From JAGIBJ01 sp032119795 (GTDB lineage: Bacteria > Actinomycetota > Thermoleophilia > Solirubrobacterales > Solirubrobacteraceae): 64,000 nt of DNA. Positions 51,951-60,265 of this stretch are shown here, piece after piece. The position numbers were made by a program, and so were the translations under genes. The number at the start of each line of letters is the position of its first letter. The first letter of the stretch is position 1. The stretch is taken from the NCBI GenBank assembly GCA_032119795.1, contig JAUMFO010000031.1, positions 175,980 to 239,979 of the forward strand. The letters run 5' to 3'. Below the pieces are notes generated by a model, which did no database searches, had not been told where the DNA came from, and saw only the letters and a program-made list of their open reading frames with translations.

Positions 51951-52853
51951 TCAGTCGTCGTCGAGCGAGTCCTCGATCCCCAAGCGAGAGAGGCGGCGGT
52001 CCTTGAGGACCTTGCCCGCCGTCTGCTCCTTGGGGCAGTAGGCGATCGTGTGGGACTCAAAGAAGACGCCGCGGAGTTTGGTGCCGCAGCTCGGGCATGG
52101 CTCGCCCTCCTTCCCGTGGACCTTCACGGGCTTGGTGAGCTTCTCCGGCGGCTCGGCGGGCACCTTCGCCTCGTAGTGGGTGATCGCGGCGTCGAGCACG
52201 TCGCGGGCGGTCTGCACGAAGGCCGCCCGCTCGTCGGCAGTGAGGTCGGCGCCGCGCTGGTAGGGCGAGCGGTGCGCGGCCCAGAGGATCTCGTCCGACC
52301 AAGTCCGCCCGACGCCGGCCAGGGCACGCTGGTCTCGCAGCAGCGAGTGCAGCGGCCGCGGCGCCTTGAGCGCCTCGGCCAGCGCGTCGAGCTGCCCGGC
52401 TGCGGGGCCCGGTTCCCGCGGCCACCACGCCTCGGGGCCTTGCTTGGCCAGCTCGGGGATCTCGCCGGCTTCTAGGTCGGCGCGGCGGATCGCGCGGACC
52501 CACATCGCTTGACGCGTCCCGCGCTCGCGGATTCGTAGCGGCGGGAGGTCGTCGTCGAAGCGGATCACGACGCGCATGGCGCGGTCGCGCGGGTTGATCT
52601 TGCCGGCCTTCCACGTCATCCCACCGCCCGTCATGAGGTGGATCAGCAGCAGGTGGTCGCCATCGGTATCGATCAGGAGCAGTTTGCTGCGGCGCAGGAC
52701 GCCGGTGACGGTCGCGCCGTCGAGCACGGTTGGCGGCGGATCAAGCGACCGCAGGGCGTTGAATCCGACGACCGAAACCGAGGCGATCTGACGGCCCGTA
52801 TGCGCAGCGCTGGCACGCCGGGCGACGATCTCAACCTCGGGCAACTCGGGCAC
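51951..52853 (-). CDS. Fpg/Nei family DNA glycosylase with atypical zinc finger
   Basis: 300 residues starting MPELPEVE, so the catalytic N-terminal Pro and Glu (residues 2-3) are intact, with the conserved Lys in RRSKLLL (K57). The helix-two-turn-helix region includes LAGVGRTWSDEILWAAHRSP. The C-terminal zinc finger has Cys253, Cys256 (CPSCG) and Cys273, but the expected fourth Cys is Glu276 (YCPKEQ). Family role: excision of oxidised bases plus beta/delta-elimination. GTG 52853 has TACGCT 6 bases upstream. Confidence 0.88.
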   Translation of the reverse strand: MPELPEVEIVARRASAAHTGRQIASVSVVGFNALRSLDPPPTVLDGATVTGVLRRSKLLLIDTDGDHLLLIHLMTGGGMTWKAGKINPRDRAMRVVIRFDDDLPPLRIRERGTRQAMWVRAIRRADLEAGEIPELAKQGPEAWWPREPGPAAGQLDALAEALKAPRPLHSLLRDQRALAGVGRTWSDEILWAAHRSPYQRGADLTADERAAFVQTARDVLDAAITHYEAKVPAEPPEKLTKPVKVHGKEGEPCPSCGTKLRGVFFESHTIAYCPKEQTAGKVLKDRRLSRLGIEDSLDDD

Positions 52854-52859
52854 CGGCCA

Positions 52860-52865
52860 AGCGTA
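52860..52865 (-). promoter_or_regulatory. Putative -10 (TACGCT) of a leaderless promoter
   Basis: TACGCT on the minus strand ends 6 bases before GTG 52853. Confidence 0.4.
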
Positions 52866-52961
52866 GACGGGTGACCCGGAACCGCTGCATAGCGCATGGA
52901 TGCCTGCATTGGTTGGCCAATGGGTGGGTCTAGCTGTGCGATGTGGCACGATACGCGCTTC

Positions 52962-54479
52962 ATGAGCTCCGTCCCCGTCCCTGTTTCCCCCGGCGCGCCC
53001 GTAGCCGGTGGGGCTGCTGCGGTCAGCTCAGCGCCGGATACGGTCAAGGTCGTCCGCAAGCTGATCTGGCTGCCGGTGCTCCTTGCGATCCTCGGTGCCA
53101 CCGCCGCATACATGATCACCGGCGGGCGCGGCTACAGCGCCCAAGCGCTGCTGAAGCTCGGCACGCAGAACATCGATCAGCAGATTCTCGGCCTGGCCTC
53201 CGAGGGTGCAACGAACTCCAACCTGATCATCGCGGAGACGGTCGCCAACATCGACCAGCTCGATACGGCGCGCGCGACCCGCGGCCTACTCGCCGGCTCG
53301 CCAGCGCTCACGCCGACGGAGATCGACGAGAAGGTCGACGTCTCGGTCGACACCAAGACGTTCCTGATCTCGGTCACGGCGAAAGACAAGTCGCCGTTCA
53401 TCGCCGCGAAGCTCTCGAACTACTACGTGCAGGCGTACATCGACATCGTCGAGACGCGCGACCTCAACCGCCTCAACGAGATCGAGGGGCAGCTGCGCAA
53501 GCGCCTCGCCGAGCTGCGCCGCACCGAGACCGAGACGCTCAACGGCCTCTCCGCCGAGCAGAAGGATCTCGTTCGCCGCACGCTTGCCATCCAGCCGGCC
53601 GCTGAGACGGCGCAGGTGAGGCAGAAGCTCGAGCAGCTCGCCGTCCTCAAGCGCCTCAAGACGCAGTCCGTCAGCTTCGCCCGCAAGGCAGACATTCCGA
53701 CGAGCCCGTCGGGCCTGCCGCCGCTGCTGTTCATGATCGCCGGCGCCTTTGCCGGTGGCGTGATCGGCACCGCACTCGCCTTCCTGATCGCTGGCCGCGA
53801 CCCCAAGGTCCGCGCCGAGGAGACGGTCGAGGGCATGCTCGGCGCCCCGATCCTGGTCCGCGCACCTGCCTCCACCGCTGGCAAGGAGCGGATGACGACG
53901 CCGTTCTCGGCGCTGCGCCCCGTCGAGGCAGAGTCCGCCAAGGTGGCCGCGGCACAGCTCCGGCTCAATCCAGCCAGCCGTGACGCACGCGCCATCGCCG
54001 TCGTCGCCGCCGACAACGACACGCAGGGCAACCCCGTCGCCCTGCAGATCGCTGGCGCGCTGGCCCGCACGCCCTTCACCGTCCTGCTGATCACGACCGG
54101 CTCCGAGCCCAACTGGGACAAGGTCGAGAAGCTGCTCGGCGGCGCCCCAGACGGCGCCGGCGCCCTTGAGGAAGAGGACGGCGGCGACGGCACCCTGCAT
54201 CGACTCTCCCTCTCCGACGAGGAACTCCGCGACGATCGCGTCGCCGCCCTGCGCTCCTGGGCGCTGCAGCGCTACGACCGCCTGGTGATCTCCAGCCCCA
54301 CGCCGGATCGCCACGCCTCGGGCGTGGTGCTCATGCGCGCCGCGGATACGGCGGTCGCCGTCGTGTCGTCTGGCCAGACGGCCCGCGGCTCGCTCACCCG
54401 TCTACGCGACCTCGCGTCGCAGATCGGCGTGCCGATTGCAGGGACGTTCGCCACCGGCTTTGGTGGCGCCGAGGACTAG
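52962..54479 (+). CDS. Wzz-like polysaccharide co-polymerase with ATPase-like tail (copy 1)
   Basis: 505 residues. Two membrane helices (about 33-52 and 250-275) flank a coiled-coil periplasm-side domain (YYVQAYIDIVETRDLNRLNEIEG; QLRKRLAELRR), the Wzz/chain-length-determinant layout. The C-terminal half resembles a BY-kinase domain (ARAIAVVAADNDTQGNPVA; RYDRLVISSP) but has no Walker A GKS/T and no Tyr cluster, so it is probably not an active kinase. First gene of the polysaccharide-like locus; a shorter paralogue is at 60617-61966. Confidence 0.75.
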   Translation: MSSVPVPVSPGAPVAGGAAAVSSAPDTVKVVRKLIWLPVLLAILGATAAYMITGGRGYSAQALLKLGTQNIDQQILGLASEGATNSNLIIAETVANIDQLDTARATRGLLAGSPALTPTEIDEKVDVSVDTKTFLISVTAKDKSPFIAAKLSNYYVQAYIDIVETRDLNRLNEIEGQLRKRLAELRRTETETLNGLSAEQKDLVRRTLAIQPAAETAQVRQKLEQLAVLKRLKTQSVSFARKADIPTSPSGLPPLLFMIAGAFAGGVIGTALAFLIAGRDPKVRAEETVEGMLGAPILVRAPASTAGKERMTTPFSALRPVEAESAKVAAAQLRLNPASRDARAIAVVAADNDTQGNPVALQIAGALARTPFTVLLITTGSEPNWDKVEKLLGGAPDGAGALEEEDGGDGTLHRLSLSDEELRDDRVAALRSWALQRYDRLVISSPTPDRHASGVVLMRAADTAVAVVSSGQTARGSLTRLRDLASQIGVPIAGTFATGFGGAED

Positions 54480-54542
54480 AGTCCTCCCCACGCGAGGCCA
54501 CGTCACGGTCTCGTTCTTCCCCCACCCCGGAGCCTGCCTCAG

Positions 54543-55127
54543 ATGCCACGGACGATGCCCGAGAGCGATGCCTCTCTCGTTCACGCCAATCACCGCAAGG
54601 AATGGGTGCTGGGCAGCATCATCAACCGGATCCCGTTTAGCAAGATCCGGGTGCGGCTCTACGAGCGCCTTGGACCCGTCAACTTTGAATCGGTCGACGA
54701 CACGCTGATCATGCGCGGCGTCGAGATCATGGATCCCGACAAGCTGCAGGTCGGCAAAGGCACCGTCATCAACCGTCACGTGCTGCTCGACGCGCGCGGC
54801 GGGCTGGAGATCGGCCGCGACGTCGGCATCGCCGAGCGCTCGGTGATCCTCACGAGCGCCCACGGCTTTGAGGGCGGCATCACCGACCACTGCTGGCGGA
54901 CGCGCATCGAGGACTACGTGTTCATCAACCTCGGCGCCATGATCATGGGCGGCGTGGTGATCGGCGAGGGCGCCGTAGTCGCCGCGGGCACGCTCGTGAC
55001 GAAGGACGTGGAGCCCTGGACGATCGTGGCGGGCGTGCCGGCGAAGAAGATCGCCGACCGCACGCCATGCGAGTACGAACTTTTCCGTCGTGGCGCGCCC
55101 GGCGGCTACAACCCAGACTGGCGCTGA
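54543..55127 (+). CDS. Hexapeptide-repeat acyltransferase (left-handed beta-helix)
   Basis: 194 residues. Hexapeptide coils (LQVGKGTVINRHVLLDARGG; LEIGRDVGIAERSVIL), the catalytic-type His in LTSAHG, and the closing YVFINLGAMIMGGVVIGEGA then AGVPAKKIADR are typical of O-acetyltransferases acting on sugars (NodL/WcaF group). Probably decorates the polysaccharide. 63 bases after the Wzz-like gene. Confidence 0.88.
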   Translation: MPRTMPESDASLVHANHRKEWVLGSIINRIPFSKIRVRLYERLGPVNFESVDDTLIMRGVEIMDPDKLQVGKGTVINRHVLLDARGGLEIGRDVGIAERSVILTSAHGFEGGITDHCWRTRIEDYVFINLGAMIMGGVVIGEGAVVAAGTLVTKDVEPWTIVAGVPAKKIADRTPCEYELFRRGAPGGYNPDWR

Positions 55128-55132
55128 TCTCG

Positions 55133-56089
55133 ATGGATGAGAAAGAGAAAGCGGCCCGCGACCTCGCGCGCATCGCCGCCACGCCGGAGGGCCTCAAGAA
55201 GATCCTGCGGCCCATCAAGCGGTTGGCGTTCGACATGCCGCGCGACCGCGCAGCCGGCTGGGTCCTCGACAAGCCGGAGGCCGGCGACGACTCGGCGTAC
55301 CTCGACGTGCTGCGCTTCGGTGCCTGCGACTTCCGCCAGACCAAACACGCGCACACGATGGCCGCACCCGTCGGCTGGCCGCGCTACATGGACGACGAGT
55401 TCGGCCGCCAGGGCTACCACCTCGCCTTCCAGAACCTGTTCGTCTGGCACTTCGGTGACTTTCCCGACGAGGCGACGATGCTCAAGCGCCGCCGCAAACG
55501 CCGCGGCCGCCCGGACGTGATCATCGTGCAGACCGGCGGCTACCCGGCCGTCCGCCACGTTTTCGGCTTCAACCTATGGTCGTTCCTGGCCCGGGAGAAC
55601 TTTGGCCGGCGCCTCGGCCCCCTGATGTACCCGGTCTGGCGCGTGATGGATCTGCTGCTGCGCGTCTTCGGTCGCCCCGCGCCGTGGCATGGTCCGGAGG
55701 ACGGGCTGGAGGAGTTCATCCTGCAGCTGCAGCGCGTGTGGCCCGGCGTGCCGATCGAGTTCTGGCACCAGAACGACCCCGTCCTCGAGGGCTTTTGGGT
55801 GCGGTCCGTCGCCGAGCGGCTGATCGAGGAGGCGTCACCCGTGCTGGAGAAGCTCGACGTGCCCGTGCTCGACGCCGCGCCGATCCCGCAGACCATGGCG
55901 CTGCGCGGCGCCAACGGCCTGAACTTCAACGAAGCAGGCTCGCGGGCGGTGGGGTTCTACTACGCCAACCACCTCCTCGCACGCTACCGCCACCTTGCCT
56001 TGAGGCCCTCCGAGCGGGCGGCAACCGCTGAGCCGAACCTCAGTTCACCTGAACCTGGGCCGTCGGCACTTCAGTCGCAGGCGGGATAG
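55133..56089 (+). CDS. SGNH-hydrolase-like protein (tentative)
   Basis: 318 residues. Possible SGNH features: a GDS-like block FGACDFR near residue 63, VIIVQTGGYPAVRH near 125, and a C-terminal GLNFNEAGSRAVGFYYANHLL near 265 that resembles the block V region (N-E-A-G in place of D-x-x-H). The true Ser is not evident. Proteins of this kind in polysaccharide loci often act as O-acyl esterases or transferases; function here is inference. ATG 55133 is 5 bases after the preceding stop. Confidence 0.45.
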   Translation: MDEKEKAARDLARIAATPEGLKKILRPIKRLAFDMPRDRAAGWVLDKPEAGDDSAYLDVLRFGACDFRQTKHAHTMAAPVGWPRYMDDEFGRQGYHLAFQNLFVWHFGDFPDEATMLKRRRKRRGRPDVIIVQTGGYPAVRHVFGFNLWSFLARENFGRRLGPLMYPVWRVMDLLLRVFGRPAPWHGPEDGLEEFILQLQRVWPGVPIEFWHQNDPVLEGFWVRSVAERLIEEASPVLEKLDVPVLDAAPIPQTMALRGANGLNFNEAGSRAVGFYYANHLLARYRHLALRPSERAATAEPNLSSPEPGPSALQSQAG

Positions 56090-56100
56090 CCGACTGATCA

Positions 56101-56130
56101 GTGGAGTCCGGTTTACCAAACCGGCTCCAC
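56101..56130 (+). terminator. Strong hairpin, likely terminator
   Basis: GTGGAG-T-CCGGTTT / ACC loop / AAACCGG-CTCCAC: 13 paired bases with a single bulge, 11 bases after the stop at 56089. No U tract. It separates the upstream unit from the FkbM gene, which has its own promoter candidate. Confidence 0.6.
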
Positions 56131-56158
56131 GGGTGACGAACACGAAACGATCGCCCGG

Positions 56159-56164
56159 TATCTT
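56159..56164 (+). promoter_or_regulatory. Putative -10 (TATCTT) of a leaderless promoter
   Basis: TATCTT ends 7 bases before ATG 56172, directly downstream of the terminator-like hairpin. Confidence 0.45.
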
Positions 56165-56171
56165 CCCCCGA

Positions 56172-56915
56172 ATGTCCCGCCGCTCGTTGTCACTTTCTCC
56201 CACTGAGGCGGTGTCGGCCGCCAAGCGCGGACTCCACGCTGCCCGCTCCAACTACACCCAGCGGCGCGGTCGCGCCGACCACGTCGGGATGGCGGTCGCG
56301 CTCCGAGCTGCGCTGAGCCCTGGAGATGACGCGATCGACGTCGGCGCGCACCTCGGCGACGTGACGCGTCAAATCCTGCAGTCGACGATCGACGGCCGCG
56401 TCCTTGCGATCGAGCCGCTGCCCCACCTCGCGGCCGATCTGCGGCGCACGCTGCTGGACTCCGTGATCGTCGAGGAGTGCGCCCTCACGGACGGCGAACC
56501 CGGCGAGGCCGAGTTCCTCCACGTGAAGAACAACCCGGGCTACAGCGGCCTGCGGGAGCGCGACTACCCCGAGGCGCCGGACTTTGAGAAGTTCACCGTC
56601 AAGACGCAGCGCTTGGATGACCTCGTCAAGCAGCATGGCCTGAAGCCGCGCCTGATCAAGATCGACGTCGAGGGCGCCGAGCTGCTCGTCCTCCGCGGCG
56701 CGAGGGAGACGATCGCCGAGTTCAAGCCGGTGATCCTCATCGAGCACGGCAGCGCTGCCGCCGGCTACGGCGAGAGCCCCGCCACCTTCTTTGACTGCGT
56801 GACCGACCTGGGCCTGCGCATCTTCAACTTCGACGGCGACGCCCCCTACCAACGGGGCGCCTTCATCAACGCCGTCGGCCCCAACCACTACTTCAACTTC
56901 TTGCTGCGGCCCTAA
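56172..56915 (+). CDS. FkbM family methyltransferase
   Basis: 247 residues. SAM-binding motif I is DAIDVGAHLGDVTRQIL (near residue 55), motif post I VLAIEPLPHLAADL, and the FkbM signature IKIDVEGAELLVLRGA near 170. Members O-methylate sugars or polyketides; in this locus a sugar methylation of exopolysaccharide is the best guess. ATG 56172 is preferred over GTG 56133. Repeat locus C starts right after the stop. Confidence 0.85.
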   Translation: MSRRSLSLSPTEAVSAAKRGLHAARSNYTQRRGRADHVGMAVALRAALSPGDDAIDVGAHLGDVTRQILQSTIDGRVLAIEPLPHLAADLRRTLLDSVIVEECALTDGEPGEAEFLHVKNNPGYSGLRERDYPEAPDFEKFTVKTQRLDDLVKQHGLKPRLIKIDVEGAELLVLRGARETIAEFKPVILIEHGSAAAGYGESPATFFDCVTDLGLRIFNFDGDAPYQRGAFINAVGPNHYFNFLLRP

Positions 56916-57405
56916 CCGGGGTTGGGCGGGGCGGCACGGGCGGCCCCGGGCCGTTGGCGGCGCAAAGGCCGATGCGGGCCGCTCGGCTGGCTGGATGGCG
57001 GGCGACTGAGTCCTTGGCGGCGGCGGGACGGCGCGGCCGTTGCGGCGTCGGGGTCCTTGGCGGCGGCGGGACTTGGCGGGCGTTGACGGCGACCGGGTCC
57101 TTGGCGGCGGCGGGACTTGGCGGCTTCTACGGCGATTGAGCTGGTTGGCGGCGGTGGGACTTGGCGGCTTCTACGGCGCCTGGGTCCTTGGCGGCGGTGG
57201 AATGGGGATCGCGTCGGGGAACGCGGGCGTCGGGGCGGCGAGGGCGGAGCGCGGTCGGCGCCCGAGCGGGTTGGCGGCGGCGGAATTGCGGGCGTTGCGG
57301 CGTCGGCGGGCGTCGGGCGGACTGGTTGGACCCAATGGATGCACACCTGTTGTGCCCGGGATGGGTCCAGCCAGGCGGCTGCAACCGCCTGGGGTTGCGG
57401 GGTTT

Positions 57406-57455
57406 GCTCCGCGCGCCTGAGTTACCGGGCGTGCGGTAATTTCGGCGCGCGGAGC
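57406..57455. repeat. Long hairpin C1
   Basis: 21-base arms (GCTCCGCGCGCCTGAGTTACC and a complement with about four mismatches or wobbles), loop GGGCGTGC. Confidence 0.75.
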
Positions 57456-57596
57456 GCTTGGCGGCGCCGTTCTGTCAGGGAGGTGCAACCTCTGCGGGTT
57501 GCACTCAGCGGGGCTCGCGTCCCGAGCGCCCAAAAACGGCGTTCCAGGCGCGAGGCCCGCGGCGCCGCAACCTCTCAAGGTTGCGAGGGTCCGGTG

Positions 57597-57636
57597 TCGC
57601 GTTGAACCCGCCGCACGTCCGACGGGTTCAACGCGA
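57597..57636. repeat. Long hairpin C2
   Basis: 14-base perfect arms TCGCGTTGAACCCG and complement, then C-G pairing around loop GCACGTCC. Confidence 0.8.
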
Positions 57637-58103
57637 ACGCAGATGGCGGGCGGGTCATGGCAGCCAACTGCAACTCCAGGGGGTTGCAGTCGGCCCAGTC
57701 GAAGCGAACTCCCGTCACCTGCGGGTGTCCAGCACCCCCAAGTCACGGAAGTTCGAACCGCAACCCCAGGCGGTTGCGGCCCGCCCAGCGCCCGCCGACC
57801 CCGAAGCGATCCCAGATCCACCGCCGCCAACCAGCTCAAACGCCGCTAGTCCGCGCCGCCCTCGGTGCAGAACGCCCGCCGACCCCGCAGCGAACTCCAT
57901 TCCGCCGCCGCTGCCAGCCCAGACGCCGCCAGGGCGCACCGCCCTCGGTGCAAGACGCCCGCCGGCGCCGAAGCGATCTCAAATCAACCGCCGCCAACCA
58001 GCCCAGACGCCGCCAACCAGCGCAGCCGGCGGCAAGCCCCTGTGCCCGGTTCGCCCCGCCGCGCGTTCAGCGCCCTACCGGACGCTCACGCCACAGGCCG
58101 CGA

Positions 58104-58238
58104 TCAGCCGTTGACGCGCACCGCAGTGGTGCGCGGCAGCAGGCGCTTCGCGCGCTTGGTGACGACGCGCGTGAGCAGCGTCGCGGGTGCGGTGAAGAGG
58201 AGGTACCCGAGGCTGGGCAAGGCGGTTGGAAAGAGCAT
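58104..58238 (-). CDS. Possible 44-residue membrane-associated peptide
   Basis: MLFPTALPSLGYLLFTAPA followed by a basic tail (VTKRAKRLLPRT). Lies downstream of fabH on the same strand. Composition differs from the repeat-locus frames beside it, but no homology or ribosome binding site supports it. Confidence 0.3.
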   Translation of the reverse strand: MLFPTALPSLGYLLFTAPATLLTRVVTKRAKRLLPRTTAVRVNG

Positions 58239-58340
58239 TGGAGCCCAACGTAAGCGCGCCAACCCCCTGCGTCCACGACGTGCGTCACTCAAGCTGTGTG
58301 CTTTCTGCACGCAAGGGGGACGGGGTCACCCGGTCGGGGT

Positions 58341-59348
58341 CTACTCGGGGTCTGGGATGCCCCAGCGCAGCATGCCGCCGCCCCACACCACGCCAGCGCC
58401 AAAGGCGGCCGTCAGGACGAGGTCACCCTGGTGCAGGTGGCCGTCTTCACGGGCGCGCGTGAACGCCATCGGGATCGTGGCTGCCGAGATGTTGCCCGTG
58501 TCACCGATGTAGGTGACCGACTTGCCCGGCTCGATGTCGAGGCGCGCACCGACGGCCTGCAGGATGCGGCCGTTGGCCTGATGGAACACGAAAAGGTCAA
58601 TGTCGTCCTTCGTCTTCTCACCGGAGGCCAGGACCTCCTTCGTCACGTTGACGAGTTCGGTGACGGCGACCATGTAGGTCTCCTGGCCCCGCATCCACGT
58701 GCGCTCGGTGTTCTTGTAGCCACCGATCATCTCCGCGTAGGTGCCGTCGGCCTTGAGGATCAGCTCCCCGATCGCCCCCGGCTTCTCCGCCGACTGGCGC
58801 GTCAGCACGCCGGCACCGGCGCCGTCGGCCATGACGGCCACGCCGGCCTTCTGGTCGGCCGAGCCGAGCGGCGAGATCACGTCGGAGGCGACCACGAGCA
58901 CGTTCTTCGCGCGGCCGGACTCAATCATCGAGGACGCGTACTTCACGCCGGCCAGCCAGCCGGTGCACGCCGCCGACACGTCGATCGCCGCCGCGTTGCC
59001 CATCCCCATCGCCTTCGTCAGGAACGGCCCGGCGTTCGGCGTGATCCACGGAAAGGTGTAGGTCGCCACGATCACGTGGTCGATGTCCTCGTTGGCCAGG
59101 CCCGCCATGTCGATGGCGTCCTGGCCGGCCTTCTGCGCGAGAGTGAGGACGGTCTCGTCGACGTCTGCCCAGCGCCGCTCGCGGATCCCCGTGCGCGACT
59201 CGAGCCAATCGGGCTTGACGCCGATCATCTCCTCCACCTTGGAGTTGGGGTAGGAGTTGCGCGGCAGTGCGTAGCCGATGCCAGCGATCGTGGCGCGGTA
59301 CGGCAGTCCGGCAGGAATGCCGAGGAGGTCGGCGTCTTGGTCGCTCAT
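58341..59348 (-). CDS. fabH: 3-oxoacyl-[acyl-carrier-protein] synthase III
   Basis: 335 residues, thiolase fold. Catalytic triad: Cys128 in VSAACTGW, His256 in FVFHQANGR and Asn286 in GNISAATIP. Condenses an acyl-CoA starter with malonyl-ACP to open fatty acid (or branched starter) synthesis. ATG overlaps the fabD stop (ATGA). Last gene of acpP-fabD-fabH. Confidence 0.95.
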   Translation of the reverse strand: MSDQDADLLGIPAGLPYRATIAGIGYALPRNSYPNSKVEEMIGVKPDWLESRTGIRERRWADVDETVLTLAQKAGQDAIDMAGLANEDIDHVIVATYTFPWITPNAGPFLTKAMGMGNAAAIDVSAACTGWLAGVKYASSMIESGRAKNVLVVASDVISPLGSADQKAGVAVMADGAGAGVLTRQSAEKPGAIGELILKADGTYAEMIGGYKNTERTWMRGQETYMVAVTELVNVTKEVLASGEKTKDDIDLFVFHQANGRILQAVGARLDIEPGKSVTYIGDTGNISAATIPMAFTRAREDGHLHQGDLVLTAAFGAGVVWGGGMLRWGIPDPE

Positions 59349-60241
59349 TGGGCAACCTCCAGGTCGTCGAGATTCAAGACGGGAATGTCTGCCACGGTCT
59401 TGCGGGCGAGGTTCGCGAGGACCTTGCCCGGGCCGATGTCGAGAAAGACGGTGGGTGTGGGATCTTGCGCGGCGATGGCGAGCAGCGTCTCACGCCAGCG
59501 CACGCGACCCGCCACGATCGTCGCCAGCTCGTCGACGTAGTCGTCGAACGGCGCCGCCGTGCGGCCCGAATACACGGGAATCGTGGGCGCCGCGAAGGTC
59601 GCCGCAGCCAGCGCCTCGCGGAACGTCTCACCGACGGGGCGCATGAACGACGAGTGCGTCGGGCCGGTCGTCTCCAAGGCGACGGCGCGCAGGCCCAGCT
59701 CCTTGGCCTCGGCCGCCACACCGGCGAGCGCCGTCTTGAGGCCCGTCGCCACCACCTGATCGGGGGAGTTGTCGTTGCCGAACTCGGCCCCGTGGCGCGC
59801 GAGGAGATCGTCGATCACGTCATGCACCGCCGGTCCGCGGACGGCCAGCATGCCAGCCTCGTCCCATGCCGGGACCCGGTGTTGCTGGAACGCAGCGCCG
59901 CGGTCGGCGGCCAGGCGCACGGCGTCGGTCGGCTCCAAGACGCCCGCAACCGTGAGGGCCACCAGCTCACCGAGCGAATGGCCGGCGGTTGCCACGAGCG
60001 GGCCGTGCTCGCTGACGAAGTCGGCGCCAGCCGCGAGCGCGAGTGCTCGACGGCTGCGCGCGATCCCGACCGTGACGAGCGCCGCCTGCTGACGGGCGAA
60101 ATCGGCGGTGGGGTCGTCCCACGCACCAGGCCCGAGGCGCTCCGCGTAGGCCTGAGCGAGGTCCTCGCCGCTGGCACGGATCAGCTCCGACAGGTCACGC
60201 GGAATCGCCCCCTGGCCGGGGCAGAGCAGGACGACGCCCAT
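59345..60241 (-). CDS. fabD: Malonyl-CoA:ACP acyltransferase
   Basis: 298 residues. Active-site Ser89 in GHSLGE, Arg114 in AADRGAAFQ and His196 in GPTHSSFM; GQG motif near the N terminus (LLCPGQGA). Loads malonyl groups onto the ACP encoded just upstream. Overlaps fabH by 4 bases. Confidence 0.95.
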   Translation of the reverse strand: MGVVLLCPGQGAIPRDLSELIRASGEDLAQAYAERLGPGAWDDPTADFARQQAALVTVGIARSRRALALAAGADFVSEHGPLVATAGHSLGELVALTVAGVLEPTDAVRLAADRGAAFQQHRVPAWDEAGMLAVRGPAVHDVIDDLLARHGAEFGNDNSPDQVVATGLKTALAGVAAEAKELGLRAVALETTGPTHSSFMRPVGETFREALAAATFAAPTIPVYSGRTAAPFDDYVDELATIVAGRVRWRETLLAIAAQDPTPTVFLDIGPGKVLANLARKTVADIPVLNLDDLEVAQ

Positions 60242-60265
60242 CGAGGTGCGAAGCCGCGGGAGCGG

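Larger units (their letters stand above)
56916..58035. repeat. Composite hairpin-repeat locus C
   Basis: About 1.1 kb with no credible gene. Left: GGCGGCGGGACTTGGCGG-type modules, repeated at 56955-57330. Middle: CAACC/GGTTG hairpins at 57381-57398, 57484-57503, 57567-57584, 57669-57689 (diverged) and 57758-57779, plus long hairpins at 57406-57455 and 57597-57636. Right: CCGCCGCCAAC / CCCTCGGTGC modules in reverse orientation with a period of 83 bases (57859 to 57942). It lies between the convergent FkbM and fabH genes and begins at the FkbM stop. Confidence 0.85.

Noticed and set aside
47705..57779. CRISPR array
   Set aside because: Repeats are palindromic hairpins of differing sequence at irregular spacing, no uniform spacers, no cas genes.
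56912..58253. Several ORFs of 60-220 residues in repeat locus C
   Set aside because: Same repeat-derived peptides (for example RRQPAQTPP, PPPTSS) in all frames; no conserved frame between loci.
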